64,000 bases of DNA from Pseudomonas iranensis (GTDB taxonomy: Bacteria > Pseudomonadota > Gammaproteobacteria > Pseudomonadales > Pseudomonadaceae), in assembly GCF_014268585.2 (NCBI RefSeq), contig NZ_CP077092.1, positions 2,852,001 through 2,916,000 of the forward strand, read 5' to 3'. A program made the translations under genes and the position numbers. Numbering within the stretch: the stretch's first letter is position 1; every line of letters starts with the position of its first letter. Below the pieces are notes generated by a model. The model was not told the DNA's origin, did no database searches, and saw nothing but the letters and a program-made list of their open reading frames with translations. Below are positions 1 through 7,595 of this stretch, piece after piece.

Positions 1-111
1 GATGCGCTCGGACAGATCGTCCTGCAGGGTCATGGCGAGCTGGTCGTGCATGTCGACCTGAATGGTCACCAGCAGCAAATCGCCCATTTGAAGAATCGGA
101 ATACGTTCCAT
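1..111 (-). CDS. RsbS-like STAS-domain protein (partial, N-terminal 37 aa)
   Basis: Thirty-seven codons run off the left edge from an ATG at 109-111. The peptide starts MERIPILQMGDLLLVTIQVD and continues with MHDQLAMTLQDDL, which is the N-terminal strand-helix pattern of RsbS-type single-domain STAS proteins. It starts 4 bp downstream of the stop of the RsbR-like gene in the same orientation, so the two are almost certainly translated as one unit. In the known family, RsbR and RsbS form a stressosome-like complex that holds an RsbT kinase; rsbT would be expected just outside the window, but that is inference. The identification rests on a short fragment plus its neighbour. Confidence 0.75.
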   Translation of the reverse strand, partial: MERIPILQMGDLLLVTIQVDMHDQLAMTLQDDLSERI

Positions 112-115
112 CGGC

Positions 116-967
116 TCAGACCGCTTTGCCGAGGCTGATGCCCAGGCGAGTCAGGGCCAGTTTCAAGGCGTCGGCCAGGTTGGCCTTGGTCACAACGCCT
201 TGCAGATCCAGCCCCAGGTGAACGATGGTTTGGGCGATCTGCGGACGCACGCCGCTGATGATGCAATCAGCGCCCATCAGGCGAATGGCGGTCACGGTCT
301 TCAGCAGGTGCTGGGCAACCAGGGTGTCGACGGTCGGCACGCCGGTAATGTCGATGATGGCGATCTCAGAACCGGTGTCGACGATGCGTTGCAGCAGCGA
401 TTCCATGACTACTTGGGTGCGTTGCGAATCGAGGGTGCCAATCATTGGCAGGGCGAGAACGCCGTCCCACAGCTTGACCACCGGCGTCGACAGTTCCAGC
501 AGCTCTTCCTGCTGACGCTTGATCACCGCTTCGCGGGATTTCTGGAAGGTGCCGATGGTGTGCATGCCGACCGTGTCGAGCAGTTCGGAAACTTCCAGCA
601 GTTGCTCGGCGAGCAGTGCCGGCTGGTCCTGATAATGGTTTTGCAGCAGGGCGAACAGCGGACCTTTCAAGGCGAAGATGAAGTTGGCGGTTTGCTGGGA
701 ATCCTGGCCGAGCAGGGCGCGGCTCTGCGACAGCTTTTCAAGGAACTGACGGGTGTCTTCCCAGCCTGCGGCGGCAATCTTGCTGCCGTTGCCGTTTTCC
801 AGACCGGCCAGTAGCAGGGAGAGCAAGTCGCGGGTTTGCTGAGCGAGGTCGTGTTCCTTGAGATTGCGCGTGGCGCCGCTGGCTTCGAGGCGTTTGGTCC
901 ATTCGCTCAGCAGATGAGCCTGGTTGTTCCTGATTGCTTCAACTGTGCCGTTCTGCAGTGCTGCCAT
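116..967 (-). CDS. RsbR-like STAS co-antagonist
   Basis: A 283-residue protein in two parts. The N-terminal ~160 residues are helical and begin MAALQNGTVEAIRNNQAHLL, resembling the RsbRD-type sensory N-domain. The C-terminal ~110 residues form a STAS domain with the core IAIIDITGVPTVDTLVAQHL, which carries the Thr/Ser positions that RsbT-type kinases phosphorylate in this family. The next gene downstream is RsbS-like with a 4-bp gap, the conserved order of the rsbR-rsbS-rsbT module. In Gram-negatives such modules usually feed a phosphatase or diguanylate cyclase output rather than SigB; which one applies here cannot be seen. Large antisense reading frames over this gene are shadows of its codon bias. 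Confidence 0.85.
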   Translation of the reverse strand: MAALQNGTVEAIRNNQAHLLSEWTKRLEASGATRNLKEHDLAQQTRDLLSLLLAGLENGNGSKIAAAGWEDTRQFLEKLSQSRALLGQDSQQTANFIFALKGPLFALLQNHYQDQPALLAEQLLEVSELLDTVGMHTIGTFQKSREAVIKRQQEELLELSTPVVKLWDGVLALPMIGTLDSQRTQVVMESLLQRIVDTGSEIAIIDITGVPTVDTLVAQHLLKTVTAIRLMGADCIISGVRPQIAQTIVHLGLDLQGVVTKANLADALKLALTRLGISLGKAV

Positions 968-1212
968 GTGCGTGTCGCTCCGTTACGTAATGGTGCCGGC
1001 TCAGCGAAATGACCGGCGCGAATTGACTGACAATTGCCGCTTGAAATAGTTGTTTACCCAGCGGCGAATTTTTCTGCCTGCCGCGTCGAACGCCCCGCTA
1101 ACTCTAGTCGGCGTGGCAGCAGGCAACGATGTTTTGAACGAATCTGCGGCGTCAGGCTTCGAATCTGCATGCCCGACGTTTTCCAGTCGTGCTGGAAGAA
1201 GGAGGCAGGACT

Positions 1213-1491
1213 ATGAATGAGGTGGATATGAACGAGCAAGCGCCGCAACAGCAAAATCAGTCCTCAGAGTCAATTAACCGCAACGACCCGGCCATCGACC
1301 CGCAGACACCAGGGCAAAATACCCCCGCGCCGGCTGAACAAGGACAGGCGGACAGCGCGGCTGCCGAGGTCGATCAGAAGCAGCATCACAATGACAACAG
1401 CAACGACTTCAGCCCCGGCTTCAAGCCTGACCCGGACCGTCCTGAACCCGGCGAGAGCACCGACGCCGATATCGACACCGATGGCGGTTGA
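1213..1491 (+). CDS. Small acidic, probably disordered hypothetical protein
   Basis: A 92-residue protein rich in Q, N, D, E and P (for example DMNEQAPQQQNQ, TDADIDTDGG at the end), with no hydrophobic core and no cysteine, so probably intrinsically disordered. The start at 1213 is chosen because a strong GGAGG lies about 8 bases upstream; a second in-frame ATG (DMNEQ) follows six codons in. It is followed directly by a perfect bidirectional terminator. I do not recognise a domain. Neighbours (DUF4142, YdcH-like, another small acidic protein) suggest a group of small stress-type proteins, but that is only context. Confidence 0.7.
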   Translation: MNEVDMNEQAPQQQNQSSESINRNDPAIDPQTPGQNTPAPAEQGQADSAAAEVDQKQHHNDNSNDFSPGFKPDPDRPEPGESTDADIDTDGG

Positions 1492-1503
1492 TCGCTGAAA
1501 CGC

Positions 1504-1535
1504 AAAAAGGCCGCATCGAAGGATGCGGCCTTTTT
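1504..1535. terminator. Bidirectional Rho-independent terminator
   Basis: Perfect 9-bp stem GGCCGCATC/GATGCGGCC with a GAAG tetraloop, flanked by five A on the left and five T on the right. It therefore works on both strands. It sits between the convergent ends of the acidic-protein gene (1491) and the DUF4142 gene (1548). Confidence 0.93.
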
Positions 1536-1547
1536 ATTGCCGGGCGG

Positions 1548-2069
1548 TTACTTGCTCGGATGTTTGGCTTGCAGCTCTTTGGCGTGGGCCAGGTGTTTTT
1601 CCAGCGCTGGCAGCATCTTCTGCGCGAACGCTTTCAGTTCAGTAGCGCCTTTGGCCTTGTCATCGGTCACGGTGTTCGCCTGTTTCTTGAACAGCTCGAT
1701 GGTTTCTTCGTGAGCCTTGACCTGGTTGTTGGCGTAGGCCGCATCGAAGGATTCATCGCGCATGTCGAGAATCTTTTCCTTGGCCTGTTTGACCAGGGTG
1801 GTGGTGTCCGGGACTTCGATGTCGTTGGCCTTGGCAATTGCTGCCAGCTCATCGTTGGCTTTGCTGTGATCGGTGATCATCTGATTGGCAAAGGCTTTGA
1901 TGTCAGCTGACTGGCTTTTTTCCAGAGCCAGGCGGCTGGTTTCGATTTCAGCGATGCCACCGGCGGCGGCGTTATCGACAAAATCATTGTCGGTCGCGGC
2001 AAAGGCGCTGCCCATGCCGGCAGACAGTGCAACAGCCAGAGCGAGATGACGCAGGTTGAATCCGTCCAT
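1548..2069 (-). CDS. DUF4142 family periplasmic protein
   Basis: A 173-residue protein with a signal peptide at residues 1-24 (cleavage after GMGSAFA) and a helical mature region. The motif FVDNAAAGGIAEIETSRLAL near the mature N-terminus and FANQMITDHSKANDEL after it are the hallmark of DUF4142, a ferritin-like four-helix family of unknown function. It is probably periplasmic. In pseudomonads and rhizobia such genes are often stress-induced, which fits the neighbourhood, but no direct evidence is visible. It converges on the preceding small gene with a shared terminator. Confidence 0.85.
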   Translation of the reverse strand: MDGFNLRHLALAVALSAGMGSAFAATDNDFVDNAAAGGIAEIETSRLALEKSQSADIKAFANQMITDHSKANDELAAIAKANDIEVPDTTTLVKQAKEKILDMRDESFDAAYANNQVKAHEETIELFKKQANTVTDDKAKGATELKAFAQKMLPALEKHLAHAKELQAKHPSK

Positions 2070-2113
2070 TGGGTATCTCCACGCAGGTTTTTGTGAGCGT
2101 TATCCAATGGAGC

Positions 2114-2138
2114 GAACTCACAAGCCAAAGGTTTTATC
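2114..2138 (+). promoter_or_regulatory. Possible AlgU (sigma-22/RpoE-type) promoter
   Basis: GAACTC at 2114-2119, a 17-base spacer, then TC at 2137-2138 resembles the AlgU consensus GAACTT-N16/17-TCTGA. It points toward the YdcH-like gene, about 135 bases upstream of its start. The -10 half matches only partly (TCGCA), so this is a weak call. Confidence 0.25.
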
Positions 2139-2273
2139 GCATTTACGACAGGGCGACGAACGGCAACCGCTGGTCTGACAGGGTGTCGACAGAAGCCATT
2201 GCGCAAGGCCATGCTGATAACGAGTCAGCGCATCGGTCGCGCTGGTTGTCGATCAATTTGATGGAGGTGTTTC

Positions 2274-2528
2274 ATGCCGGTTTCACATGATCTGTATCAG
2301 GACCTGGGCTGCAAAAAGGAAGAGATCGAGCAAAAACGCTCCGAGGATGCGAAGCTGGATTCGCTGCTCAACAAGTATTTCGACGTGGATAAAGCGGTCG
2401 TCGAGGCCGAGAACGCCCAGTCCGACGCCCCCACTGACGACGAGCTGAAAAAGCTCAAAGAGAAGCGTGTGATCGTCAAGGAACAGATCGTCGCCCAACT
2501 GGCCGGGCAGCCGCTGACCGGTCAGTAA
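2274..2528 (+). CDS. YdcH/DUF465 family small coiled-coil protein
   Basis: An 84-residue, highly charged, helical protein. The segment HDLYQDLGCKKEEIEQKR followed by DSLLNKYFDVDKAV and DELKKLKEKRVIVKEQI fits the YdcH/DUF465 pattern (H-[DE]-L, a charged helix, then a K-rich second helix ending in a Lys-x-x-I segment). GGAGG lies 8 bases before the ATG. The family has no assigned biochemical role. It is followed by another small acidic gene on the same strand 99 bases on. Confidence 0.75.
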   Translation: MPVSHDLYQDLGCKKEEIEQKRSEDAKLDSLLNKYFDVDKAVVEAENAQSDAPTDDELKKLKEKRVIVKEQIVAQLAGQPLTGQ

Positions 2529-2627
2529 TTACCTGACCCGTGGTCGCCATCCGAAGGGAACGGCGATCACCCACGGCACCTCCAATGTGCAGAGTCTGCA
2601 AACCATCGACTCGTTGCGAGGTGCCTC

Positions 2628-2792
2628 ATGAACGATCCGAAATTCCCTAGTGAAGAGCAGGGCGGCTTCGACCCGATTCCGACCCGCCCTGAACCCAACA
2701 GCCCGGCGCATACCACAGCGCATCCGGAAAAAACCGTGAAAGAACTTCCGGAGGATGAAGATTCGGAGAAGTTCGACCGGTCCAGCAACTGA
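2628..2792 (+). CDS. Small acidic hypothetical protein (54 aa)
   Basis: A 54-codon frame, MNDPKFPSEE...EKFDRSSN, strongly acidic and proline-rich with no hydrophobic segment. GCGAGGTG lies 5-10 bases upstream of the ATG and the reading frame has pseudomonad third-position G/C bias. I recognise no domain. It resembles in composition the acidic protein at 1213-1491. Its stop codon lies only a few bases before a REP doublet, a common position for REPs just after a gene. Confidence 0.55.
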   Translation: MNDPKFPSEEQGGFDPIPTRPEPNSPAHTTAHPEKTVKELPEDEDSEKFDRSSN

Positions 2793-2798
2793 CAGACC

Positions 2799-2870
2799 GC
2801 CTTCGCGAGCAGGCTCGCTCCCACATTTGGAATTCGTTTCCCCTGTGGGAGCGAGCCTGCTCGCGAAGGC
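2799..2870. repeat. REP doublet (REPIN)
   Basis: Two copies of the REP in inverted orientation (2799-2824 and 2845-2870), perfectly complementary over 26 bases, separated by a 20-base loop. The core is GTGGGAGCGAGCCTGCTCGC. It occupies the gap between the small acidic gene and the convergent end of the lactonase-like gene. Four further sites in the window carry the same sequence. Confidence 0.92.
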
Positions 2871-2899
2871 GTCAGTCCATTACATACAATCCCGCTGGC

Positions 2900-3976
2900 T
2901 CACTTCAGCGCCGAATCCAACCCCATCCGCCCCATATGCCTCGCCTTCAACGATCCGAAATACAACCACTGCCCATACTCGCGCACCGTGGTGATCGGCG
3001 AATAATTGCCTTCGCTCGCGTCCTGCAGATTGGCTATCACCTTGCCGTCCAGATCCAGCCCCAGCACAAACCCACGCTTTTCAACAGGCTTGGGCAAAAC
3101 CGTCAACGCCCGCACGATCATCTTGCGTACGAACGGGTGCTGCGCGGTGCCGTCGAGTAACGCGTTGCGCGGCGCGTACAGCGCTACCCAAAAGCGATTG
3201 CTGCCATTGAACGAGAGGTTGTCCGGAAGCCCCGGCAAGTTGTCGATGAACACATCATGGGTACCGGCCTTCGGCCCGCTCAACCAGTAGCGACTAATGC
3301 GGTATGCACCGGTTTCATTGACCAGCACATAGGCTTCATCCGGACCAAGAGCGACGCCGTTGGCGAACTGCAACTTGTCGAGCAAGACGCTGGTCTTGCC
3401 GCTCTGAAAGTCGTAACGCAGCAAACGGCCGTCGGCGCCGTGCTCGATGATCGCCTCACCGTCATGGCCATAGCCCCACCGGCTCGAGGCATCGCTGAAG
3501 TAGGCGTAGTGGCCAGACTTGTCGACCGCCACATCATCGGTAAATCCAAATGGCACGCCGTTGGCCTCGGTGGTCAATGGAATCACGCGGCCCTGTGCAT
3601 CCAGCGACAGCAAGCCTTTGACCGCATCGGCAATCACCAGCATGCCGTTCGGATGACGGGCCAGGCCCAGTGGACGGCCACCGGTGTCGGCCAGGACCTT
3701 GCGCTGCGTGCCGTCGAGGCTGCTGCGGATCAGCCGGCCGTCATGCAATCCGGTGATGAGAAAGTCGTCCTCAAGCAGCAAGGCTTCGGGGCCATCGATG
3801 TCGCTCGGCCCGACCTTCACCACAGCTTTGAGGCGCTGGTTGTCCGCGTAGATGCCGTCTTTCAATGACGGCGCCGGTGGCGGTGTCCAGGCGACCGGTT
3901 CGACCTTGTTCGGCAGCAACAACAAGAAGGCGATGACCAGAGCGATCAGCAGGCACAGCACATAACGTAATTTCAC
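2900..3976 (-). CDS. SMP-30/strictosidine synthase-like beta-propeller protein, membrane anchored
   Basis: A 358-residue protein. Residues 5-22 (YVLCLLIALVIAFLLLLP) form a single N-terminal membrane anchor, so the propeller faces the periplasm. The body has repeated strands of the six-bladed propeller: FLITGLHDGRLIR, RPLGLARHPNGMLVIADAVKGLL, GFTDDVAVDKSGHYAYFSDAS and LQFANGVALGPDEAYVLVNET are typical of the strictosidine-synthase/APMAP/SMP-30 superfamily (esterase or lactonase activity in characterised members). The ATG overlaps the stop of the hydroxylase gene by 4 bp (ATGA), so the two are translationally coupled and probably act on the same lipid-like or lactone substrate. The substrate is unknown. 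Confidence 0.8.
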   Translation of the reverse strand: MKLRYVLCLLIALVIAFLLLLPNKVEPVAWTPPPAPSLKDGIYADNQRLKAVVKVGPSDIDGPEALLLEDDFLITGLHDGRLIRSSLDGTQRKVLADTGGRPLGLARHPNGMLVIADAVKGLLSLDAQGRVIPLTTEANGVPFGFTDDVAVDKSGHYAYFSDASSRWGYGHDGEAIIEHGADGRLLRYDFQSGKTSVLLDKLQFANGVALGPDEAYVLVNETGAYRISRYWLSGPKAGTHDVFIDNLPGLPDNLSFNGSNRFWVALYAPRNALLDGTAQHPFVRKMIVRALTVLPKPVEKRGFVLGLDLDGKVIANLQDASEGNYSPITTVREYGQWLYFGSLKARHMGRMGLDSALK

Positions 3977-5118
3977 GCGCTGGCCCTCGCCGCGCCGATG
4001 TACTGCGCGGTCGTGTCGCGCAGGGCAAGCATGGACGCGGCAGATTCGCGCTCGATGCGCCGCTTGAGCAACAGGCGATTGGCCAGACGCATGAGCAAAC
4101 CGTCAAAGCGATACTCCAGCGTGCGCACGAATCGCGTGCCACCAGCCTCCGCCGAACACTCGTAAGTCAGCTGTAGCGACAGGCCCTGATCACTTTGCGC
4201 GCGTGCGCACCAGCGCCGGCCCGGCAGGTATTCAGTGACTTCCCAGCGCAAGTGACCGGCACGTCCGCCGGCATGGATGTCCTCTTCGAAACGCGCACCG
4301 GCATGCAGTGGACCGTGCGGACCGTCAATCTTCAATGAGGAGGGATGCCAGTCCGGCCAGTGACTGACGCTGGCGGCATAGGCCAGCACGGCGACCGGCT
4401 CGCCGGCGATATCGATCTGGTGCTGCATGCGCGTCATGGGCATTTGCGAATCACTCAAAGGGGCGGGTTCCGGCTCGCGGTACAGCGTGCCGAACAGGTA
4501 GTCCATCAAGGGCAGAACGATGTTGAAATTACGCTCCTGCATGCGCTCGCGGCGGTGATGCAGTTCATGCAGACGGCGCATCTGGCGGATCCACGGCAAA
4601 CGAGTCAACGGATTCTGCGGCGGCAGATGCTCACAGGCGTGGAACACCTCATAGAGCAGATAACCGAGCACCATGCACCCGGCGAAAAGCCCGGCGACAT
4701 TGGTGTTGACCTGCGCGAGCAGCCACCACAGTGGCAGCGTGATCACGAGCGTGTGAATGACGATCAGCCAGGCTGGAAACAGAATCACCCGCCAGTCCCG
4801 CGCGCTGTCGTAGGTCATGTGCCCGGGGGTGAAAAAGCTGTGATGGTCGCCGGCATGCCGCGCGTAGAACATCTTTGCGAAAGCTTTTTTGTGATGGCCC
4901 AAATGGCGATGGACCATGTATACGCCGATGTTGAACAACAACAGGCTCAGCGGCACCGTCAGCCACTCCAGCCAGTTCACTGAATGCACCGTGCGCCAGA
5001 ACGCAGCGACCGCGAAAATCCCGAACAGCAGCACGAACGCGCCGTGCAGCCATGGGTTGTACAACGGATGAATGGCCGCCCGGTAGCGGCTGCGGAATGC
5101 CTCGGTGGTCTGCCTCAA
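3973..5118 (-). CDS. Fatty acid hydroxylase/sterol desaturase domain fused to SRPBCC domain
   Basis: A 381-residue two-domain protein. Residues ~1-210 hold several membrane segments and the di-iron histidine clusters HRHLGHH, HAGDHHS, HACEH and HELHHRR of the fatty acid hydroxylase superfamily. Residues ~230-375 (YAASVSHWPDWHPSSLKIDG, FEEDIHAGGRAGHLRWEV) read as an SRPBCC/START-like hydrophobic-ligand domain. The start is TTG: 5116-5118 reads TTG on the minus strand, with AGGTG at the right spacing and no better ATG before the first membrane region. It is coupled by an ATGA overlap to the lactonase-like gene. The fusion suggests the soluble domain binds the substrate or product of the membrane oxygenase; the substrate cannot be told. 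Confidence 0.8.
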   Translation of the reverse strand: MRQTTEAFRSRYRAAIHPLYNPWLHGAFVLLFGIFAVAAFWRTVHSVNWLEWLTVPLSLLLFNIGVYMVHRHLGHHKKAFAKMFYARHAGDHHSFFTPGHMTYDSARDWRVILFPAWLIVIHTLVITLPLWWLLAQVNTNVAGLFAGCMVLGYLLYEVFHACEHLPPQNPLTRLPWIRQMRRLHELHHRRERMQERNFNIVLPLMDYLFGTLYREPEPAPLSDSQMPMTRMQHQIDIAGEPVAVLAYAASVSHWPDWHPSSLKIDGPHGPLHAGARFEEDIHAGGRAGHLRWEVTEYLPGRRWCARAQSDQGLSLQLTYECSAEAGGTRFVRTLEYRFDGLLMRLANRLLLKRRIERESAASMLALRDTTAQYIGAARASA

Positions 5119-5131
5119 TGCGTTTCACCTG

Positions 5132-5152
5132 CGGGTATTGTTGTTATACCCG
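5132..5152. promoter_or_regulatory. Inverted repeat upstream of the hydroxylase gene
   Basis: CGGGTAT/ATACCCG, a 7-bp perfect inverted repeat with a 7-base centre, lies 14 bases upstream of the TTG start at 5118 and in the 112-base gap after the LysR gene. It could be an operator or a weak hairpin; no T-run follows on the minus strand. Confidence 0.35.
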
Positions 5153-5230
5153 GCAGATTAGCCGATCCGCTGACTTGTGCAGCGCGAACCTTGCGGCCTT
5201 AAGCGCCATGCTCTGGACTGAAGCTGTCCG

Positions 5231-6094
5231 TCAGCTCAACGGATTCCAGCGCTGTGACCAGTCGTCATCGGTGCGGATCACTTCGCGCAACAGATCGAAA
5301 GCCTGTTGCAGCACTGCCGAGTCGCGATCACGGGAATACACCAGATAGGTCGGATAACCGAATTCCGGCGCTTTGGTGACGGCTTCCAGGGCACCGGTCT
5401 CCAGGTAAGTGCGCACAACGCGAGTGCGGAAATAGCCGCTGCCGCCATGTTCGAGGATGTATTGCAAGGCCAGCGGGCCAAGGTTGAAGCTCAGCGCGGC
5501 TTTGGCTTTTTCCGGCAGGGCGGCGTCGTGCTGACGGCGGAAGTCCGGCCCCCAATCGATGTAGACGTAAGGCTCCGGACGCTCGGGCGCGCGCACCAGA
5601 ATCAGTTTTTCCTCCAGTACTTGCTCGACCTGCAAGCCCGGCCAGTATTCCGGTTGATAAACCAGCGCGGCATCGAGCACACCGAGTTCGAGCTGACGCA
5701 AAAGATTTTCACCGTCGCGAATTTCCATGCGCAGTGCGTGGCCGGGGATTTTCTCGCGCAGTTCCGCCGCCCAACTGAGCATCAACGGGTTGCACAGGCT
5801 GACCTCGCCACCGATGTGCAGAACGTTGTGATAACCCTCGGGCAGCGGCAAGTCGCGGCGCGCGGCTTCCCAGGTCTGCACCAGTTGATTGGCGTAGATC
5901 ACGAACGCTTCACCATTGGCCGTCAACTTCGCCCCGGCGCGATTGCGCACGAACAGCGTACTGCCCAACTGGCTCTCGAGTTTCTGCACCCGCGCGGTGA
6001 TGGCTGTCTGCGTGACGAACAGCTTCTGCGCGGCGGCGGCGAGACTGCCGTGACGGACGATTTCGAGGAAAGTGCGAGCGAGGTCGATGTCCAT
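5231..6094 (-). CDS. LysR-family transcriptional regulator
   Basis: A 287-residue protein with the standard LysR layout. Residues 1-60 are the winged helix-turn-helix (MDIDLARTFLEIVRHGSLAA, then TQTAITARVQKLESQLG), followed by the linker helix and a periplasmic-binding-like effector domain (~residues 85-287). I chose the ATG at 6094 because LysR proteins begin right before this D-L-x-x-F motif; an ATG 11 codons upstream (6127) is possible. The gene is co-oriented with the hydroxylase-lactonase pair, 112 bases upstream of it, so it may control that operon rather than a divergent one. The ligand is unknown. Confidence 0.88.
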   Translation of the reverse strand: MDIDLARTFLEIVRHGSLAAAAQKLFVTQTAITARVQKLESQLGSTLFVRNRAGAKLTANGEAFVIYANQLVQTWEAARRDLPLPEGYHNVLHIGGEVSLCNPLMLSWAAELREKIPGHALRMEIRDGENLLRQLELGVLDAALVYQPEYWPGLQVEQVLEEKLILVRAPERPEPYVYIDWGPDFRRQHDAALPEKAKAALSFNLGPLALQYILEHGGSGYFRTRVVRTYLETGALEAVTKAPEFGYPTYLVYSRDRDSAVLQQAFDLLREVIRTDDDWSQRWNPLS

Positions 6095-6348
6095 GGGGCA
6101 GGGCCGGTGACTGGAGGTGGAGCGCATTGTAAGTCAAAAGGCTCTCTCCCTAACCTGAAAGCAACAACGGATTGAACCGCTGAAAATTGCGTTTGAGTCC
6201 TACGGAAACAGGAGCGTTTTGATCAGATTTGGGGATATTTCTGACGACTTTTTCAGGTTGGTCGTCGGACGCCGGATCTATAGGATCAGTCCTGACATTG
6301 AAGTCATCGAGCGCACAGATCGCTCTGGACCCGGACAAAGGATGGACT

Positions 6349-6921
6349 ATGCGAATCCCACTGATTGAAAGCGATACGCCTGCTTACTCGCCTCGCCATT
6401 ACTGGCGCGACGACCGCGCCAGATGCCCCTCGGAGAACGTTGCCATGCCGAGCGCCAAAGTGCCCCGGCTCACGGGCCTGAAGAAGCTCGAGGGCAAACC
6501 TCTGGAGTTGCTGTTGCGTGGGCAGGATACCGGCGACGATCCGATGCTCATCCTGCGCTGCACAAGCGAAGGATTTGAGCTGCTTGATGTGGTGAACATG
6601 ATCGCAACCTCCGAGCTGTACCAACAGGGAGAGATGGTCAAACGTATCACCGGCAAATCTGTGAGAACCGTGCGACGCCTGCTCAAGGAAGGCGCGTCGG
6701 TGCGCCTGGACACGCCGCAGAGCGTCATCGCCTACCAATATGCCGCTGCGCTGGAACTGGCCATCGAAGTATTCGGGCGTCAGGCCAAGGCCGAATCATG
6801 GCTGGAGCAGCGTGCTACGTATTTCTACGGTTATGTGCCGCTCGATCTGGTTGGACATGCGTTGGGGTTCAGGATGGTGGAGGAGTATCTGAACCAGATC
6901 AAATACGGGGTTTATCAATGA
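6349..6921 (+). CDS. MbcA/ParS/Xre-type antitoxin of a RES toxin
   Basis: A 190-residue protein. The C-terminal half contains a small helical region (VVNMIATSELYQQGEMVKRI) and the MbcA/ParS/Xre C-terminal toxin-binding segment (SVIAYQYAAALELAIEVFGRQ, VEEYLNQIKYGVYQ). It is encoded directly before, and overlaps by 4 bp, a RES-domain toxin, the conserved gene order of these type II systems. AAAGGA 6 bases before the ATG at 6349 supports this start; the frame is open further upstream, and an internal ATG at 6445 gives a family-typical shorter protein. The ~95-residue N-terminal part before the toxin-binding region is long and may hold a DNA-binding function. Confidence 0.8.
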   Translation: MRIPLIESDTPAYSPRHYWRDDRARCPSENVAMPSAKVPRLTGLKKLEGKPLELLLRGQDTGDDPMLILRCTSEGFELLDVVNMIATSELYQQGEMVKRITGKSVRTVRRLLKEGASVRLDTPQSVIAYQYAAALELAIEVFGRQAKAESWLEQRATYFYGYVPLDLVGHALGFRMVEEYLNQIKYGVYQ

Positions 6922-7412
6922 ATCCCTTGCCCTGGGATGATCGCTGGTACGCCTGGCGGCTGGATCGCGAGGTGTACAGCGAGACCTGGGACAGCGGCCT
7001 GGGGTCGAAACGGGACGGCGGCCGCTGGAATACGCCCGGCCGCAGAGTCGTTTATGCGTCGGTCGACCCCTCCACGGCGATACTGGAGGTGGCCGCCCAT
7101 GGCAGCTTCGATGCGCTTGATCAGGAACCCTATGTGTTGACCTGTTTTGAAATCACTCACGACGCCAGCGTCAGAATCGTGCAACCGGAAGACGTGCCCA
7201 ATCCGCATTGGCTCACCCCGATCAAAACCTCGCCCAACCAGCGAAAGTTTGCAGATGCACTGTTGGCTGAACATCCATTTGTTCTGGTGCCTTCGGTAGC
7301 CACCCGGCACTCGTGGAATTTGCTGGTGAGTTGCGATCTGGCGGAGGGGCAGTTCAGGATGGTTTCGCAAGAGCGGTTTGGGCTGGATACGCGGTTGTTG
7401 CAGGAGGGTTGA
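6918..7412 (+). CDS. RES-domain toxin
   Basis: A 164-residue protein matching the RES family: WYAWRLDREVY near the N-terminus, the GGRWNTPGRRVVYAS motif with its conserved arginine and tyrosine, then STAILEVAAHG with the conserved glutamate, and a C-terminal SWNLLVSCDLAEGQFRM. Characterised RES toxins (MbcT, the Pseudomonas ParT/Res group) degrade NAD+ or ADP-ribosylate a target. The ATG overlaps the antitoxin stop (ATGA), so expression is coupled. All the expected key residues appear to be present, so the toxin looks intact. Confidence 0.88.
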   Translation: MNPLPWDDRWYAWRLDREVYSETWDSGLGSKRDGGRWNTPGRRVVYASVDPSTAILEVAAHGSFDALDQEPYVLTCFEITHDASVRIVQPEDVPNPHWLTPIKTSPNQRKFADALLAEHPFVLVPSVATRHSWNLLVSCDLAEGQFRMVSQERFGLDTRLLQEG

Positions 7413-7595
7413 TCGTATTTGTGTGGGCCTGCGAATCCGACACGACAATTTCCAGGTTCCGGGAGCGATCAAGGGCCGATGAGTCGCTGCCAGCTACATT
7501 CGCGGCGGCTCGCATTCTACGTCTGGATTCAGGCTTTCAACCAATATAAAGATCCGGTACATTTCGCGCCCACGCTTACTACAAGGAAGTTAAAG

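Noticed and set aside
2069..2290. 73-codon plus-strand frame before the YdcH-like gene
   Set aside because: Overlaps the upstream region of the DUF4142 gene and has no ribosome binding site; its 3' end overlaps the YdcH-like start.
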